64,000 bases of DNA. Origin: Hyunsoonleella flava (lineage in GTDB: Bacteria > Bacteroidota > Bacteroidia > Flavobacteriales > Flavobacteriaceae). Of the stretch, positions 53,400 through 62,897 are shown piece by piece. The stretch is taken from assembly GCF_004310325.1 (NCBI RefSeq), contig NZ_SIRT01000001.1, positions 496,001-560,000 of the forward strand, in the 5' to 3' direction. Position 1 is the stretch's first letter, and each line of letters starts with the position of its first letter. The notes beneath the pieces were generated by a model. The model was not told the DNA's origin, searched no databases, and saw nothing but the letters and a program-made list of their open reading frames with translations. A program made the position numbers and the translations under genes.

Positions 53400-54026
53400 C
53401 TAATACGTTAGTGTACTTGAGGGTAAGACGATGTTGCGGATGCCCACTAACATATCGTCTTCTTTCTCTAACTTTAGTATATTGTTGATGCCACGCTTTG
53501 CAATTTTTTTGCGACATGATTTTCTTAAAAACGGGTCGTTATCAAAAACAAAATGGTTTATAGGATACACATCAGTATCATTAGGCTCTTTTACATAGCC
53601 ATGAATTTGTTTTAAGGCTTTACTCCCCCAATTGGTTCCTGGTACAAAGGTGTAAAACGTATATTGACCATTTTCATCGGTCTTTACCCAACCTTGATGT
53701 CTTAAAATACGTTTTCCGTTTACTTTTTCTGAATGGTAATCACCTTCCTCATCGGCTTGACAAATGTAAAAAATTACATTACTAGCAGGAGTAACACCAT
53801 CACTCAAATAGATAGTACCTGTGATTTTAAGTTTTTCAGATTGAATGCCAAAACCTGGAATGGTATCTGTACTGTTTAATTCTTTTTCAGTATAGTCATA
53901 TATGGCATGACGCTTTTTATAGGTCTTGGAACTGTTTAAGGAATTATCAGCATATTCTTGGGCATTAGTAACATTACTGTGAGCCAAAAAAGCTGTAAAA
54001 ACTAGGAGTGTAATTAATTGTTTCAT
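53400..54026 (-). CDS. Intradiol-dioxygenase-like secreted protein with altered metal site
   Basis: This 208-residue protein has a signal peptide (NVTNAQ) and a dioxygenase-C/transthyretin-like beta domain (about 65-185): GTIYLSDGVTPASNVIFYIC, RHQGWVKTDENGQYTFYTF, VPG, then KQIHGYVKEP. In intradiol dioxygenases iron is held by two Tyr and a His-x-His pair. Here the second Tyr position reads PGTNW and the first His of the pair is Gln, leaving one Tyr (in GDYHS) and one His. Catalysis by the classical mechanism is doubtful; a binding or carbohydrate-related role is possible. Confidence 0.65.
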   Translation of the reverse strand: MKQLITLLVFTAFLAHSNVTNAQEYADNSLNSSKTYKKRHAIYDYTEKELNSTDTIPGFGIQSEKLKITGTIYLSDGVTPASNVIFYICQADEEGDYHSEKVNGKRILRHQGWVKTDENGQYTFYTFVPGTNWGSKALKQIHGYVKEPNDTDVYPINHFVFDNDPFLRKSCRKKIAKRGINNILKLEKEDDMLVGIRNIVLPSSTLTY

Positions 54027-54177
54027 GGGGCATTAATTATTTAATCTTCTCAAAACTAAATAACTAAGTAAGCCATATCATAAAAAATCGGAAAAACGCA
54101 AAAATCCCATGTTCATTGAACGAGTGCCAATATGAACTGCAAAAATTGACGATGAAACGCCAAAAATCACTTAATTT

Positions 54178-54549
54178 TTATTTTGATTCGTCTGTGATTA
54201 TCTTGATGGGCTGGATATCTTGCCAAATTTTCTTGTACAATTGAAACTGGGGTCGTGTTAATATGTCTTGCATATCTAAAGATTGTTTTGCCATTAATGA
54301 TGTAAGCGCGTCAAGCTCTTCTTTACCGTCCAAATTCTTTTTAGCATTATGCGTCAATACTAAATAATCTTCAATCTTGTCAAGGAATATGGGTTCTTGG
54401 GCGCCATCCAAACCTAGTTGTGCATCATAAGTCTGTACAATTTGTTTCGCTTCTTTACGAATTTCTGGGCTTTCATATGTTGTATCTGGATATTGCGCAA
54501 ATGCTAAGGACGTAAAGGATAGTAATAATAGTAAAAATATATGTCTCAT
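54178..54549 (-). CDS. Small secreted protein of unknown function
   Basis: The start at 54549 gives a classic signal peptide (LLLLLSFTSLAFAQ). The mature part of about 105 residues is helical with many charged residues (EELDALTSLMAKQSLDMQ). A longer frame up to 54618 is not supported. I recognise no family. Confidence 0.6.
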   Translation of the reverse strand: MRHIFLLLLLSFTSLAFAQYPDTTYESPEIRKEAKQIVQTYDAQLGLDGAQEPIFLDKIEDYLVLTHNAKKNLDGKEELDALTSLMAKQSLDMQDILTRPQFQLYKKIWQDIQPIKIITDESK

Positions 54550-54646
54550 AATCTTTTTTTTTACTATAATATAAGTACTGAGAGTAGAAAAGTCAAGAGG
54601 TTTAAGACTTCTTAACATTAGTTTCGTATAATTTTAACAACTACGG

Positions 54647-55297
54647 TTATACCTCAAAAACTTGAGTTTTAGTGATAGCAAAACATCTGGTTATTTCGAT
54701 ATTGGTATTTGAATTCAGCCCTGTAAATTCACTAAAAGCTGGTAATACTAATTTGTTTTTTATGATTTGATAGCAAGGTAATTTTATACGTTGCTTTCCC
54801 TTGCCTTTTATGAGAACACCTGGGTGGATATGTCCTGAAATATAAAATTTGTTTACTGCATAGGTTTTGATATCATGCACAAATACAAAAGGTGGTAGTT
54901 CTAGTTGATTATCTAGTAAATCAATATTTAAACCATCATACAATTCAAACGAATTTTTATCATGGTTCCCTTTTATCAATGAGATGTTAATATCAGGAAA
55001 TTGTTGCATCCATTTTTTGAAGAATAACACGTCTTTATTAAGTTCTGCGTGAAACAAATCACCAACTATGATTAGTGACTTTGGGTTAAAGTGGTGAATG
55101 AGCTGTTCTAGACGCTGTAAATCCTTTTGAAGCACCTCTGAAGATACTGGAATACCGTTCTTTCTGAAATGAGCAGTTTTGCCAATATGTAGGTCGGACA
55201 AAATTAAAGCTTCCTTTGCTTTCCAATATATACATCGTTGGTTTGTAAGTGCAAGCACTTCACCCTGAATATTTACGGTTTTAGCAGCTATAGTCAT
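54647..55297 (-). CDS. pdeM: Ligase-associated DNA damage response endonuclease PdeM
   Basis: This 216-residue calcineurin-like phosphoesterase has its metal motifs in order: LILSDLHIGK-type (ALILSDLHIGKTAH), VGDLFHAE, KGNHDK, and YISGHIHPG. This is the family member encoded with the ligase/helicase/exonuclease set. It is the last gene of the operon, three bases after the helicase stop. Confidence 0.92.
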   Translation of the reverse strand: MTIAAKTVNIQGEVLALTNQRCIYWKAKEALILSDLHIGKTAHFRKNGIPVSSEVLQKDLQRLEQLIHHFNPKSLIIVGDLFHAELNKDVLFFKKWMQQFPDINISLIKGNHDKNSFELYDGLNIDLLDNQLELPPFVFVHDIKTYAVNKFYISGHIHPGVLIKGKGKQRIKLPCYQIIKNKLVLPAFSEFTGLNSNTNIEITRCFAITKTQVFEV

Positions 55298-55300
55298 ATT

Positions 55301-57757
55301 CTAGTTCACCTTAAGGGTTTGTTTCTTAATGCGCTCGATACGTTTTTCTAAACTCTCATAACTCATGCTATTTCGTAGGCTATCCACTTTAATGGGGAAA
55401 CTTAATGGTGTAAAACTCTTGGCGTGTTTTAATATGATTTTACTTTTAGAAATTCGCTCAAACGCAGCTTGTAATCTTACTTCTTCCAGCTGTTGGTCAA
55501 ACACTTCGGTATAAGATTGTCGTAATAATAAATTTTGCGGTTCATTATCCTCTAAGACTCTAAATATTAAACCCGATGAGGATTGTAAACTTTTGTTGTT
55601 CTGCCTACTTCCTGGGCGAGATTGTACAACCAAACCTGCAATCACCGCAATATCTCTAAATTTTCGTGATGCCATCTCTGATGCATTAATACTGGCAGTT
55701 ACATCTTCCATCAAATTTTCTTTTGAGAGTATGTTCTCTATATTATTTTCATCAATAGGAAACGGTTGGTCACTTAACAGTTCAAACCCATAGTCGTTCA
55801 TGGCTATGGTATAGGTTAACGGTTTAATTTTACTTATGCGGTGTGCTATTAATGCTGATATCACTTCATGCACTAATCTACCTTCAAACGGATACATAAA
55901 CAAGTGAAACCCTTCTTTGGTCTCGATAAGTTCAACCAAAAATTCATTTGATTGTGGGATATGAGAATGTGCTGATTGCCTAGAAATAAGTGGGTGCAAA
56001 AACTTGAGTTCTCGCTCCCGAATACCAGGAGACAGGGCATCAGCAAGTTTTATTCTTAGATAATGACTTAGATGTGACGATAGTGGCAACCTCCCTCCTA
56101 ACCAACTTGGTGTTACAGCATTTTTAGCCTTACTCTTTTTTACATAGGCGGTCATATCCTTAATCTTCACCAATTCTAGCGTCTTACCAGCTAAAACAAA
56201 GCTTGATTTTGGTTTTAATTTTGAAATGAAAAACTCCTCTATCATTCCAATATAACCACCAGACATGTACTTTACACGTAGCATAGCATCACTAACTATG
56301 GCACCAATATTCATACGGTGCAGCATGCTGATACGCCTACTTTTTACTTTATATAGTTCGTCTTCATCTTTTATGACTTTATGAAATTCTTCATAAGCTT
56401 TTAATGTTGAACCTCCTTGAGTGATAAACTGTAAGCCCCAGTTAAATTCATCTTCATTTAAATATGAAAAAGCATGGGTTTGTTTTAATATCTTATAAGC
56501 TTCATCAGCATGAAAACCTTCACCAACTGCCAGAGTTACTAGAAATTGCACCATAATATCGTAGCACAATACCATAGGTTGGCGTTCTTCAATCTTACCA
56601 GTTTTAAGGGCTTCTTTTAATGCTGCTACCTCAATTAACTCTAAGGAGTGTGTTGGTACAAAGTATATTTTTGAAACCTCATAAGGAGAATGCCCACTTC
56701 TACCAGCACGTTGTATAAATCGTGCAACTCCTTTTGCAGATCCTATTTGTATAATACAATCTACTGGCTTAAAATCCACACCCAAATCTAAAGACGATGT
56801 ACAAATCACTGCTCTTAAGTTACCTTCTGCAATGTTATCCTCAATCCAGTGGCGTAACTTTAAGTCTATGGAACCATGATGAATAGCGAGTTGGCCTGCA
56901 AGTTCGGGAGCAGCTTCCAAAATAATTTGGTACCATAATTCACTTTGGCCTCGTGTGTTTGTAAAAATAAGTGTGGTGTTATTTTCGTAAATAATAGGGA
57001 TTATTTTCGAACTTAACGATTTTCCTAAATGACCTGCCCAGGGCAATACCTCTACCTCATTTGGCAATACAGATACCACTTTAATCTTCTTTTTTTCTTT
57101 AGCGGTAATCATTACGGTTTTTTTATCTGCATAAGGAATTAAGACATCCATGGCTTCTTTTAAATTACCAATGGTAGCGGTAATGCCCCAGATTTTCAAG
57201 TTTGGCACTATGGTTAATAGTCTCGAAATAGCTAACTCCGTAAGTACGCCACGTTTGTTTCCCAGCAGTTCATGCCATTCATCTACAGCTACGCACTGCA
57301 ACGCTGTAAACCATCGTGAATTTTTCTTTTGCGAAAAGAGTAAATGCATGGTTTCGGGAGTGGTCAATAAAATATCTGGCATTAAGCGCTCTTGTTGTCG
57401 CCTTACATTTTGTGGTGTGTCGCCATTGCGGACCTGTACTTCCCAATCTAAACCAATCTGATCTACTGCAGCTTTCATGGCTTTTGCTAAATCTTTTGCT
57501 AGGGATCTTAGTGGACTTATCCATAGTAGTTTTAGCCCCTTTTTATAGCGTTCAGGATGATTTAAATAATCTATTAGCACTCCTAAAAATACCGAGAATG
57601 TCTTACCAAAGCCTGTAGGTGCAACCACGACACCACAATGACCAGAAGCATATTTTTTCCACGTTTTTATTTGAAACTGAAACGGGGATTGTTCTCTGTC
57701 TTCAAAGTAATTGTAGATAATTTTAAAGCCATCGCTTTCTTCAAACTTTCCCATCAC
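55301..57757 (-). CDS. Ligase-associated Lhr-type DEXH helicase
   Basis: This 818-residue superfamily-2 helicase has Walker A in APTGFGKTFS, motif II VDEWHEL, motif III ITATIGN, motif V/VI segments TSSLDLGVDF and QRAGRSGHS, and a C-terminal Lhr-like winged-helix and DUF4910-type region. It unwinds DNA 3'-to-5' in this family. It overlaps the ligase gene by four bases. Confidence 0.93.
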   Translation of the reverse strand: MMGKFEESDGFKIIYNYFEDREQSPFQFQIKTWKKYASGHCGVVVAPTGFGKTFSVFLGVLIDYLNHPERYKKGLKLLWISPLRSLAKDLAKAMKAAVDQIGLDWEVQVRNGDTPQNVRRQQERLMPDILLTTPETMHLLFSQKKNSRWFTALQCVAVDEWHELLGNKRGVLTELAISRLLTIVPNLKIWGITATIGNLKEAMDVLIPYADKKTVMITAKEKKKIKVVSVLPNEVEVLPWAGHLGKSLSSKIIPIIYENNTTLIFTNTRGQSELWYQIILEAAPELAGQLAIHHGSIDLKLRHWIEDNIAEGNLRAVICTSSLDLGVDFKPVDCIIQIGSAKGVARFIQRAGRSGHSPYEVSKIYFVPTHSLELIEVAALKEALKTGKIEERQPMVLCYDIMVQFLVTLAVGEGFHADEAYKILKQTHAFSYLNEDEFNWGLQFITQGGSTLKAYEEFHKVIKDEDELYKVKSRRISMLHRMNIGAIVSDAMLRVKYMSGGYIGMIEEFFISKLKPKSSFVLAGKTLELVKIKDMTAYVKKSKAKNAVTPSWLGGRLPLSSHLSHYLRIKLADALSPGIRERELKFLHPLISRQSAHSHIPQSNEFLVELIETKEGFHLFMYPFEGRLVHEVISALIAHRISKIKPLTYTIAMNDYGFELLSDQPFPIDENNIENILSKENLMEDVTASINASEMASRKFRDIAVIAGLVVQSRPGSRQNNKSLQSSSGLIFRVLEDNEPQNLLLRQSYTEVFDQQLEEVRLQAAFERISKSKIILKHAKSFTPLSFPIKVDSLRNSMSYESLEKRIERIKKQTLKVN

Positions 57758-59343
57758 TGTGCGTGTATTAAGCTTTTAACTGAAGCGATAGTATCTATAT
57801 CTTCAGTAGTTTTATCTTTTCGCCAGCGTTTAATTCTAGGAAAACGCAACGCTACACCAGATTTATGGCGGTTACTAAGCGCTATACCTTCAAAAGCAAT
57901 TTCAAATACCAATTCAGGTTTTACAGTTCTTACAGGGCCAAATTTTTCAATAGCATTTTTATTCACCCATCTAGATATTTCGGTAATTTCTTTATCAGTT
58001 AAACCTGAATAGGCTTTGGCTACAGTAACTAAACCATCGTCTTTTTTTACTGCAAAAGTATAATCTGTGTATTTGGAACTGCGCCTGCCACTCCCCTTTT
58101 GCGCATAAATCATCACAACATCAATAGTTAAGGGATCTACTTTCCATTTCCACCAGTCACCCTTTTTACGTCCAACATGATAGGGAGACGCCTTTTGCTT
58201 TAACATTAAGCCTTCAGAATTTATACCTCTCGCATTTTCTCGAATTTCCCCTAAAACATCCCAATCATCAAATGCAATGATTTGTGATAATTTAATATGA
58301 TTAGGAAGTGTTATACTTGCGAATAATTTCTCTAAAATAGTCCTTCGTTTTTCTAATGATGAATTTCTTAAATCCTCTCCATTGTATTCCAATACATCAT
58401 ACGCGTAAAAACCGATAGGCACCTCTTCTAATAATTTTTTTGAAATATTTTTTCTATTTAATCTTTTTTGTAAATCATTGAATAATAAAACATTACTATC
58501 CTTTAGTGCAAGTATTTCTCCATCTATTACAAAATCATCATCAAACTGCTGCATCACCGTTTCAATTTCAGGAAATTGTTGGGTTACCAATTCTTCACCA
58601 CGAGACCAGATATAGATTTCGCCATTGCGTTTTACCACTTGTCCGCGTATGCCATCCCATTTGTATTCTACTTGCCACTCTTTAGGTTGTCCCAAATCTT
58701 TCAATTCTTTTTCTAAAGCATAAGCCAAACAAAAAGGATACGGTTTAGAATTATCATAGTTGATATGTGCACCACTTATAAGCGCGTCAAAAGTAATGGT
58801 ATTAATATCCCAATTTCCAATAATACTGTGCATCAACTGGTTTGCATCTATTCCTGAAACTTTCGCTAAAGCATTTACAAGCGTTTTTTTAGATACACCA
58901 ATTCTAAAGCTACCTCCAATAAGTTTATTAAAAATAAAACGCTCTTGCATATTGAGGCCAGACCAAGCATTAAGCACAAAATCTTTTTTCTCTTCTTCGG
59001 TTTTTGGTTTTAAGGCAATAACATCTTGCATCCAAGCATCTAGAGTATTATCAATTTGATGTGTTGGCTCTGGAAGCAATAGTGCTAATGTTTCCCCTAA
59101 GTCGCCAACAGTGCTATAACTCTCTAAAAACAACCATTCAGGAATAGCAACACGTTCCATACACCACTGTTTCATTAATGAGGTTTTTACTGGTCTGGGA
59201 GGGCGTTTACCAGTAAAAATAGCAATGAGCCAAAGTTTATCTTTATCCGTTGCGCTTTCGAAAAAGTCTACCAAAGCCTGAATTTTGGCATTGGTTTTAT
59301 TTGTGATTTCTACTGTATTAATGAGGTTTACAAAGTCTCTCAT
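57754..59343 (-). CDS. ATP-dependent DNA ligase of the ligase-associated operon
   Basis: This 529-residue protein has an N-terminal DNA-binding domain (about 1-200), the nucleotidyltransferase domain with the adenylated Lys228 in EYKWDGIRG, motif III (FVIDGEIL), motif IV (SEGLMLK) and motif V (WWKWK), and an OB-fold (about 415-520). It seals nicks using ATP. Both ends overlap the neighbouring genes by four bases, showing one coupled operon. Confidence 0.94.
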   Translation of the reverse strand: MRDFVNLINTVEITNKTNAKIQALVDFFESATDKDKLWLIAIFTGKRPPRPVKTSLMKQWCMERVAIPEWLFLESYSTVGDLGETLALLLPEPTHQIDNTLDAWMQDVIALKPKTEEEKKDFVLNAWSGLNMQERFIFNKLIGGSFRIGVSKKTLVNALAKVSGIDANQLMHSIIGNWDINTITFDALISGAHINYDNSKPYPFCLAYALEKELKDLGQPKEWQVEYKWDGIRGQVVKRNGEIYIWSRGEELVTQQFPEIETVMQQFDDDFVIDGEILALKDSNVLLFNDLQKRLNRKNISKKLLEEVPIGFYAYDVLEYNGEDLRNSSLEKRRTILEKLFASITLPNHIKLSQIIAFDDWDVLGEIRENARGINSEGLMLKQKASPYHVGRKKGDWWKWKVDPLTIDVVMIYAQKGSGRRSSKYTDYTFAVKKDDGLVTVAKAYSGLTDKEITEISRWVNKNAIEKFGPVRTVKPELVFEIAFEGIALSNRHKSGVALRFPRIKRWRKDKTTEDIDTIASVKSLIHAQ

Positions 59344-60359
59344 ACACTGGTAGTTTCAGTAGCTTCTACATCGTTTAACTGCTCTTCACCATATTCGGTT
59401 TTAACCTCAGCTGCAGGAATTCCTATTTCATTTAAATACTTACTAAATATTGCCTGTGAGCCGTGAGTTACGTAAACTTTTTCGGCCTCACTCGCTTTCA
59501 CAGCGCTTAGAAGCCCATCCCAATCGGCATGATCGCTTACAGGAAAACCTGCGTCTACTGCTTTCCAGCGCCTATTACCGCGTATCTGCATCCATCCGGA
59601 GCATACTGCTGTGGCAGCATTTGGAATACGTTTTAGCAATCGAGAACCTAGTAAGGATGGTGGTAAAATCACTATTTTGTTTTGTATCGCTTTTTTATCA
59701 AAGCCGGCTGTAATTAATTTCGTTTTCGATAATTTAATGCCGGAGGTCTCGATAGCTTCATTTAAATTTACAATAGCACGGTGTGCAAATAGTTCATCCA
59801 CACCATCAAGCATTTTCATAATGCGTTGCGCTTTTCCTAAAGAATATCCAAAAAATACGCTAGTTCTATTATTAGACTGGTTTGTAGCTATCCAATCATG
59901 CATTTGTTGTTTTAAAACATCTTCTGGTAGCCATTTGTAAATAGGTAAACCAAAAGTGCTCTCAGTAATAAATTCATGGCACTTCACAGGTTCAAAAGGT
60001 ATAGTTAAATTATCTGAAGTTGTTTTGTAATCACCCGTAAATACAACAACAAATCCTTTATATTCTAATCGGATTTGAGAAGAGCCTATAATGTGTCCTG
60101 CAGGGTGAAAGCTCACTTTAACGTCATTAATTAGTAATGGTTCATTATAACCTAAACTTTGAATGTTGATATCTGAAGCTATACGATGCTGTAAAATAGG
60201 CTTAGAGTGATGATGGCATAAATAACGCTTCATGCCCCACCTAGCATGATCTGCGTGTCCATGCGATATTACGGCATAATCTACAGGATACCAAGGGTCT
60301 AGATAGAATTTTCCAGGAATACAATACAGTCCCTTTTTTGTAAAATGGATTAATTTCAA
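59340..60359 (-). CDS. Ligase-associated DNA damage response exonuclease (MBL fold)
   Basis: This 339-residue metallo-beta-lactamase/beta-CASP-type nuclease has the metal motif SHGHADHARWG, FHPAGHIIGSSQI and VVFTGDYKT, and a late SDHADWDGL and VTHGSQAIF. It is the first gene of the four-gene repair operon, related to the SNM1/PSO2 nucleases. Confidence 0.93.
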   Translation of the reverse strand: MKLIHFTKKGLYCIPGKFYLDPWYPVDYAVISHGHADHARWGMKRYLCHHHSKPILQHRIASDINIQSLGYNEPLLINDVKVSFHPAGHIIGSSQIRLEYKGFVVVFTGDYKTTSDNLTIPFEPVKCHEFITESTFGLPIYKWLPEDVLKQQMHDWIATNQSNNRTSVFFGYSLGKAQRIMKMLDGVDELFAHRAIVNLNEAIETSGIKLSKTKLITAGFDKKAIQNKIVILPPSLLGSRLLKRIPNAATAVCSGWMQIRGNRRWKAVDAGFPVSDHADWDGLLSAVKASEAEKVYVTHGSQAIFSKYLNEIGIPAAEVKTEYGEEQLNDVEATETTSV

Positions 60360-60554
60360 GAATGCAATTTTTACTAAAAATACAAATTAATGATGTTATA
60401 ATAAACAAACTAACTTTAAAAGCACCTTTGATAATTCTTTTGATATGCTATACTAGGAAAAACTAAAAGTAAACTGTTTTATAAATAAAATAGGTTTCAT
60501 GACGCAACCTTTTAAAAAAAATTGCATCTAATTGATAACATCAACAGCAACAAC

Positions 60555-60641
60555 ATGAAAATATTACTAATAATTAGCTTACTCATTGTTGTTAATTTAA
60601 TACTATTAGCTTTTAGTGTTAATAAAAAAACAGAACCTTAA
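60555..60641 (+). CDS. 28-residue hydrophobic micro-peptide
   Basis: The frame MKILLIISLLIVVNLILLAF, then SVNKKTEP, is a single predicted membrane span with a basic start and polar tail. Its stop codon lies inside the stem of a terminator, so the transcript would end exactly at the gene. It resembles short single-span peptides often missed in annotation. The rest of the gap 60360-60554 holds nothing I can support. Confidence 0.45.
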   Translation: MKILLIISLLIVVNLILLAFSVNKKTEP

Positions 60642-60656
60642 TCAAGGTTCTGTTTT
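60630..60656. terminator. Rho-independent terminator (bidirectional)
   Basis: ACAGAACCTT, loop AATC, AAGGTTCTGT, then TTTTT; on the other strand a run of T also follows the stem. It serves both the micro-peptide on the plus strand and the M49 peptidase gene on the minus strand. Confidence 0.85.
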
Positions 60657-60680
60657 TTAATTTTTATATGTATTGTTTGC

Positions 60681-62711
60681 CTAATTCTCTTCAGGTAAAA
60701 AATTATAAATTTCACTATAATTTAGCATCTGTCCAGCAAATGTTTCTGGCTGAGTAACACGTATTTCAGTAACTTCACCATTTTCCATATCTGCTACTAA
60801 AACTGGGTTTACAAAACCACTATAAGGGGCTGAAGTAAATTGTTTATTGCGCTCTAATACCTCGGCGTGTATACTTTGATCTACTTTTACACCATACGTT
60901 TCAACTAACGCTTCAACTGCTGCATAATCGCCTTCAGATTTTATACGTTGGGTTTCTCTTAATAATTCTCCAAATAAATCATGCAATTTATCATAATCAT
61001 TAATGTTGAAATATGTTTTACCATCTCGTTGTACCTTTTCAATAACGTTATCGGCTTTTCCTTTTTCAAACACCCAAGCAGATACCCATTGTCTGTTTCG
61101 CATATGCGCTTCTTCAACATCGTCTCCTAATTTCAAGCGAATTAATTGCATCATCAATCCATTTCTAATGTAGCCATCGTATGCTGCCATTCCCACTTTT
61201 TTCCAATCATCAACTAAGCCTAATTCTTGTAGTTTTGGATTGTACAAATAGTAAAGCCCCACTAAATCTGCACGTCCTTCTTCTAAAGTAGATGCATAAT
61301 TTTTAAGCGTTTCCTTGGTCTCTCCTACTCCTGGGTTTAATTGTCCGGAAGCATGACCAATTACTTCATGAAGTGCGGTATGTAGCTTGTCGGCTAATTG
61401 CCCATGCTCTTTTTCAAGTTGATATTCCTCTTCATCATGCACAAATTCCTTTAAGCGTCCTGAACTTCCGGCATTGTTGTATGCTTCAATGATGTTACCT
61501 AAAGAAACAGATTTACTACCCACTTCTTTTCTTATCCAGTTTGCATTGGGTAAATTCACGCCAATTGGGGTACTTGGTGAGGCATCTCCAGCTTCTCCGG
61601 CTACAGTTACCACTTTATAGGTAACGCCTACCACATTTTTCTTTTTATGAGCGTCCATCAGCGGAGAATTATCTTCAAACCATTGTGCGTTATCCGATAA
61701 TACCTTCATCTTTTGAGACATATCAAAATCATTAATCTGTACAATAGTTTCGTAAGAGCCTCTATACCCTAATGGGTCGTTATACACTTCAATAAAACTA
61801 TTGATATAATCAATATTACCTTCAGTAGCAGCAGTCCATGCAACGTTATAATCGTCCCAAGTTTGCAAATCGCCTGTTTTGTAATATTCAATTAACAAAC
61901 CTAAAGCGTTGCCTTGGGCTTTGTTTTCTGCAACACCTTTTGCCAATTCTAACCACTTAACTATTTCATCAATGGCTTCACCATACAAACCGCCAGATTT
62001 ATAAACGCGTTCTTTTAAAACACCATCTTTTTTTACCAGTTGAGAGTTTAAGCCAAAGGATAAAGGCTTATCTGGGTTTGGTGATTTTTTCTGCTTGTAG
62101 AAATTGATAACATCAGCATTGGTAACGTTTGGTCCGTAAAAATTAACAGCAGAAAGCGCTACGTTATCCACACCTTTAGCCTGATTTACTTTCTTACTAT
62201 CTTTATCATTAAAAATCACATCAAACGGCTCACCCTCTAATGATGTATTGGTTTCTGATAATAAGGTTTTTAAATAATCTGCCGAAAATTCTGGTTTTAG
62301 CTTATCGTTTGAATAGTGGTGGTGAATACCATTACTAAACCAAACACGCTTTAAATACGTTTCAAATGCTTTCCAATCTTCTGAAGACTTATCGCCTTTA
62401 TAATTTTTATATACATTTTCAAGAGCTTTTCTGATTGTAAGGTTATGACGATAATTTTGATCCCACATAATATCCCGACCAGATAATCCTGCTTGTGTAA
62501 GATAGTATACTAGTTTTTTCTCTTTTAAGGAGAGTTTATCCCAACCTGGAATTCGGTATCGCAATATTTTAATATCAGCAAATTGCTCAACATTATAGTC
62601 AAACTCTTGTTTTACTTCGGTTTTGCTATCATCGTTAGTAGCTTTTTTGTCATTTCCGCAAGACAAAATCATTAGAGCTACCAAAAACAGTAATACAGAT
62701 TTTAGTTTCAT
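60681..62711 (-). CDS. Zinc peptidase of family M49 (dipeptidyl-peptidase III-like), lipoprotein
   Basis: This 676-residue protein has a lipoprotein leader (LMILSCGND) and the M49 zinc motif HEVIGH at residues 448-453 (HELLGH in the classical enzyme). The second motif is EEGRAD (about 480), where the classical form is EECRAE. Length fits the family. It would remove dipeptides from peptide N-termini in the periplasm or on the surface; the changed second motif may alter specificity. It is monocistronic and ends at a strong terminator. Confidence 0.88.
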   Translation of the reverse strand: MKLKSVLLFLVALMILSCGNDKKATNDDSKTEVKQEFDYNVEQFADIKILRYRIPGWDKLSLKEKKLVYYLTQAGLSGRDIMWDQNYRHNLTIRKALENVYKNYKGDKSSEDWKAFETYLKRVWFSNGIHHHYSNDKLKPEFSADYLKTLLSETNTSLEGEPFDVIFNDKDSKKVNQAKGVDNVALSAVNFYGPNVTNADVINFYKQKKSPNPDKPLSFGLNSQLVKKDGVLKERVYKSGGLYGEAIDEIVKWLELAKGVAENKAQGNALGLLIEYYKTGDLQTWDDYNVAWTAATEGNIDYINSFIEVYNDPLGYRGSYETIVQINDFDMSQKMKVLSDNAQWFEDNSPLMDAHKKKNVVGVTYKVVTVAGEAGDASPSTPIGVNLPNANWIRKEVGSKSVSLGNIIEAYNNAGSSGRLKEFVHDEEEYQLEKEHGQLADKLHTALHEVIGHASGQLNPGVGETKETLKNYASTLEEGRADLVGLYYLYNPKLQELGLVDDWKKVGMAAYDGYIRNGLMMQLIRLKLGDDVEEAHMRNRQWVSAWVFEKGKADNVIEKVQRDGKTYFNINDYDKLHDLFGELLRETQRIKSEGDYAAVEALVETYGVKVDQSIHAEVLERNKQFTSAPYSGFVNPVLVADMENGEVTEIRVTQPETFAGQMLNYSEIYNFLPEEN

Positions 62712-62897
62712 AAGGTTATTTTGAATTTTAAATTATTTTCAGAATATAGGTCAATTATCCAATTTTGATTATTGATTAACGTAAAATATCGAAATTTTGT
62801 TATCGAAAAACTAAATTAGCCTTAACAAATGTAACAATTTCTAAATCTAAATTTCAAAAATAACTATATTTGTTTTAAACAAACTAAACCTATAAAA

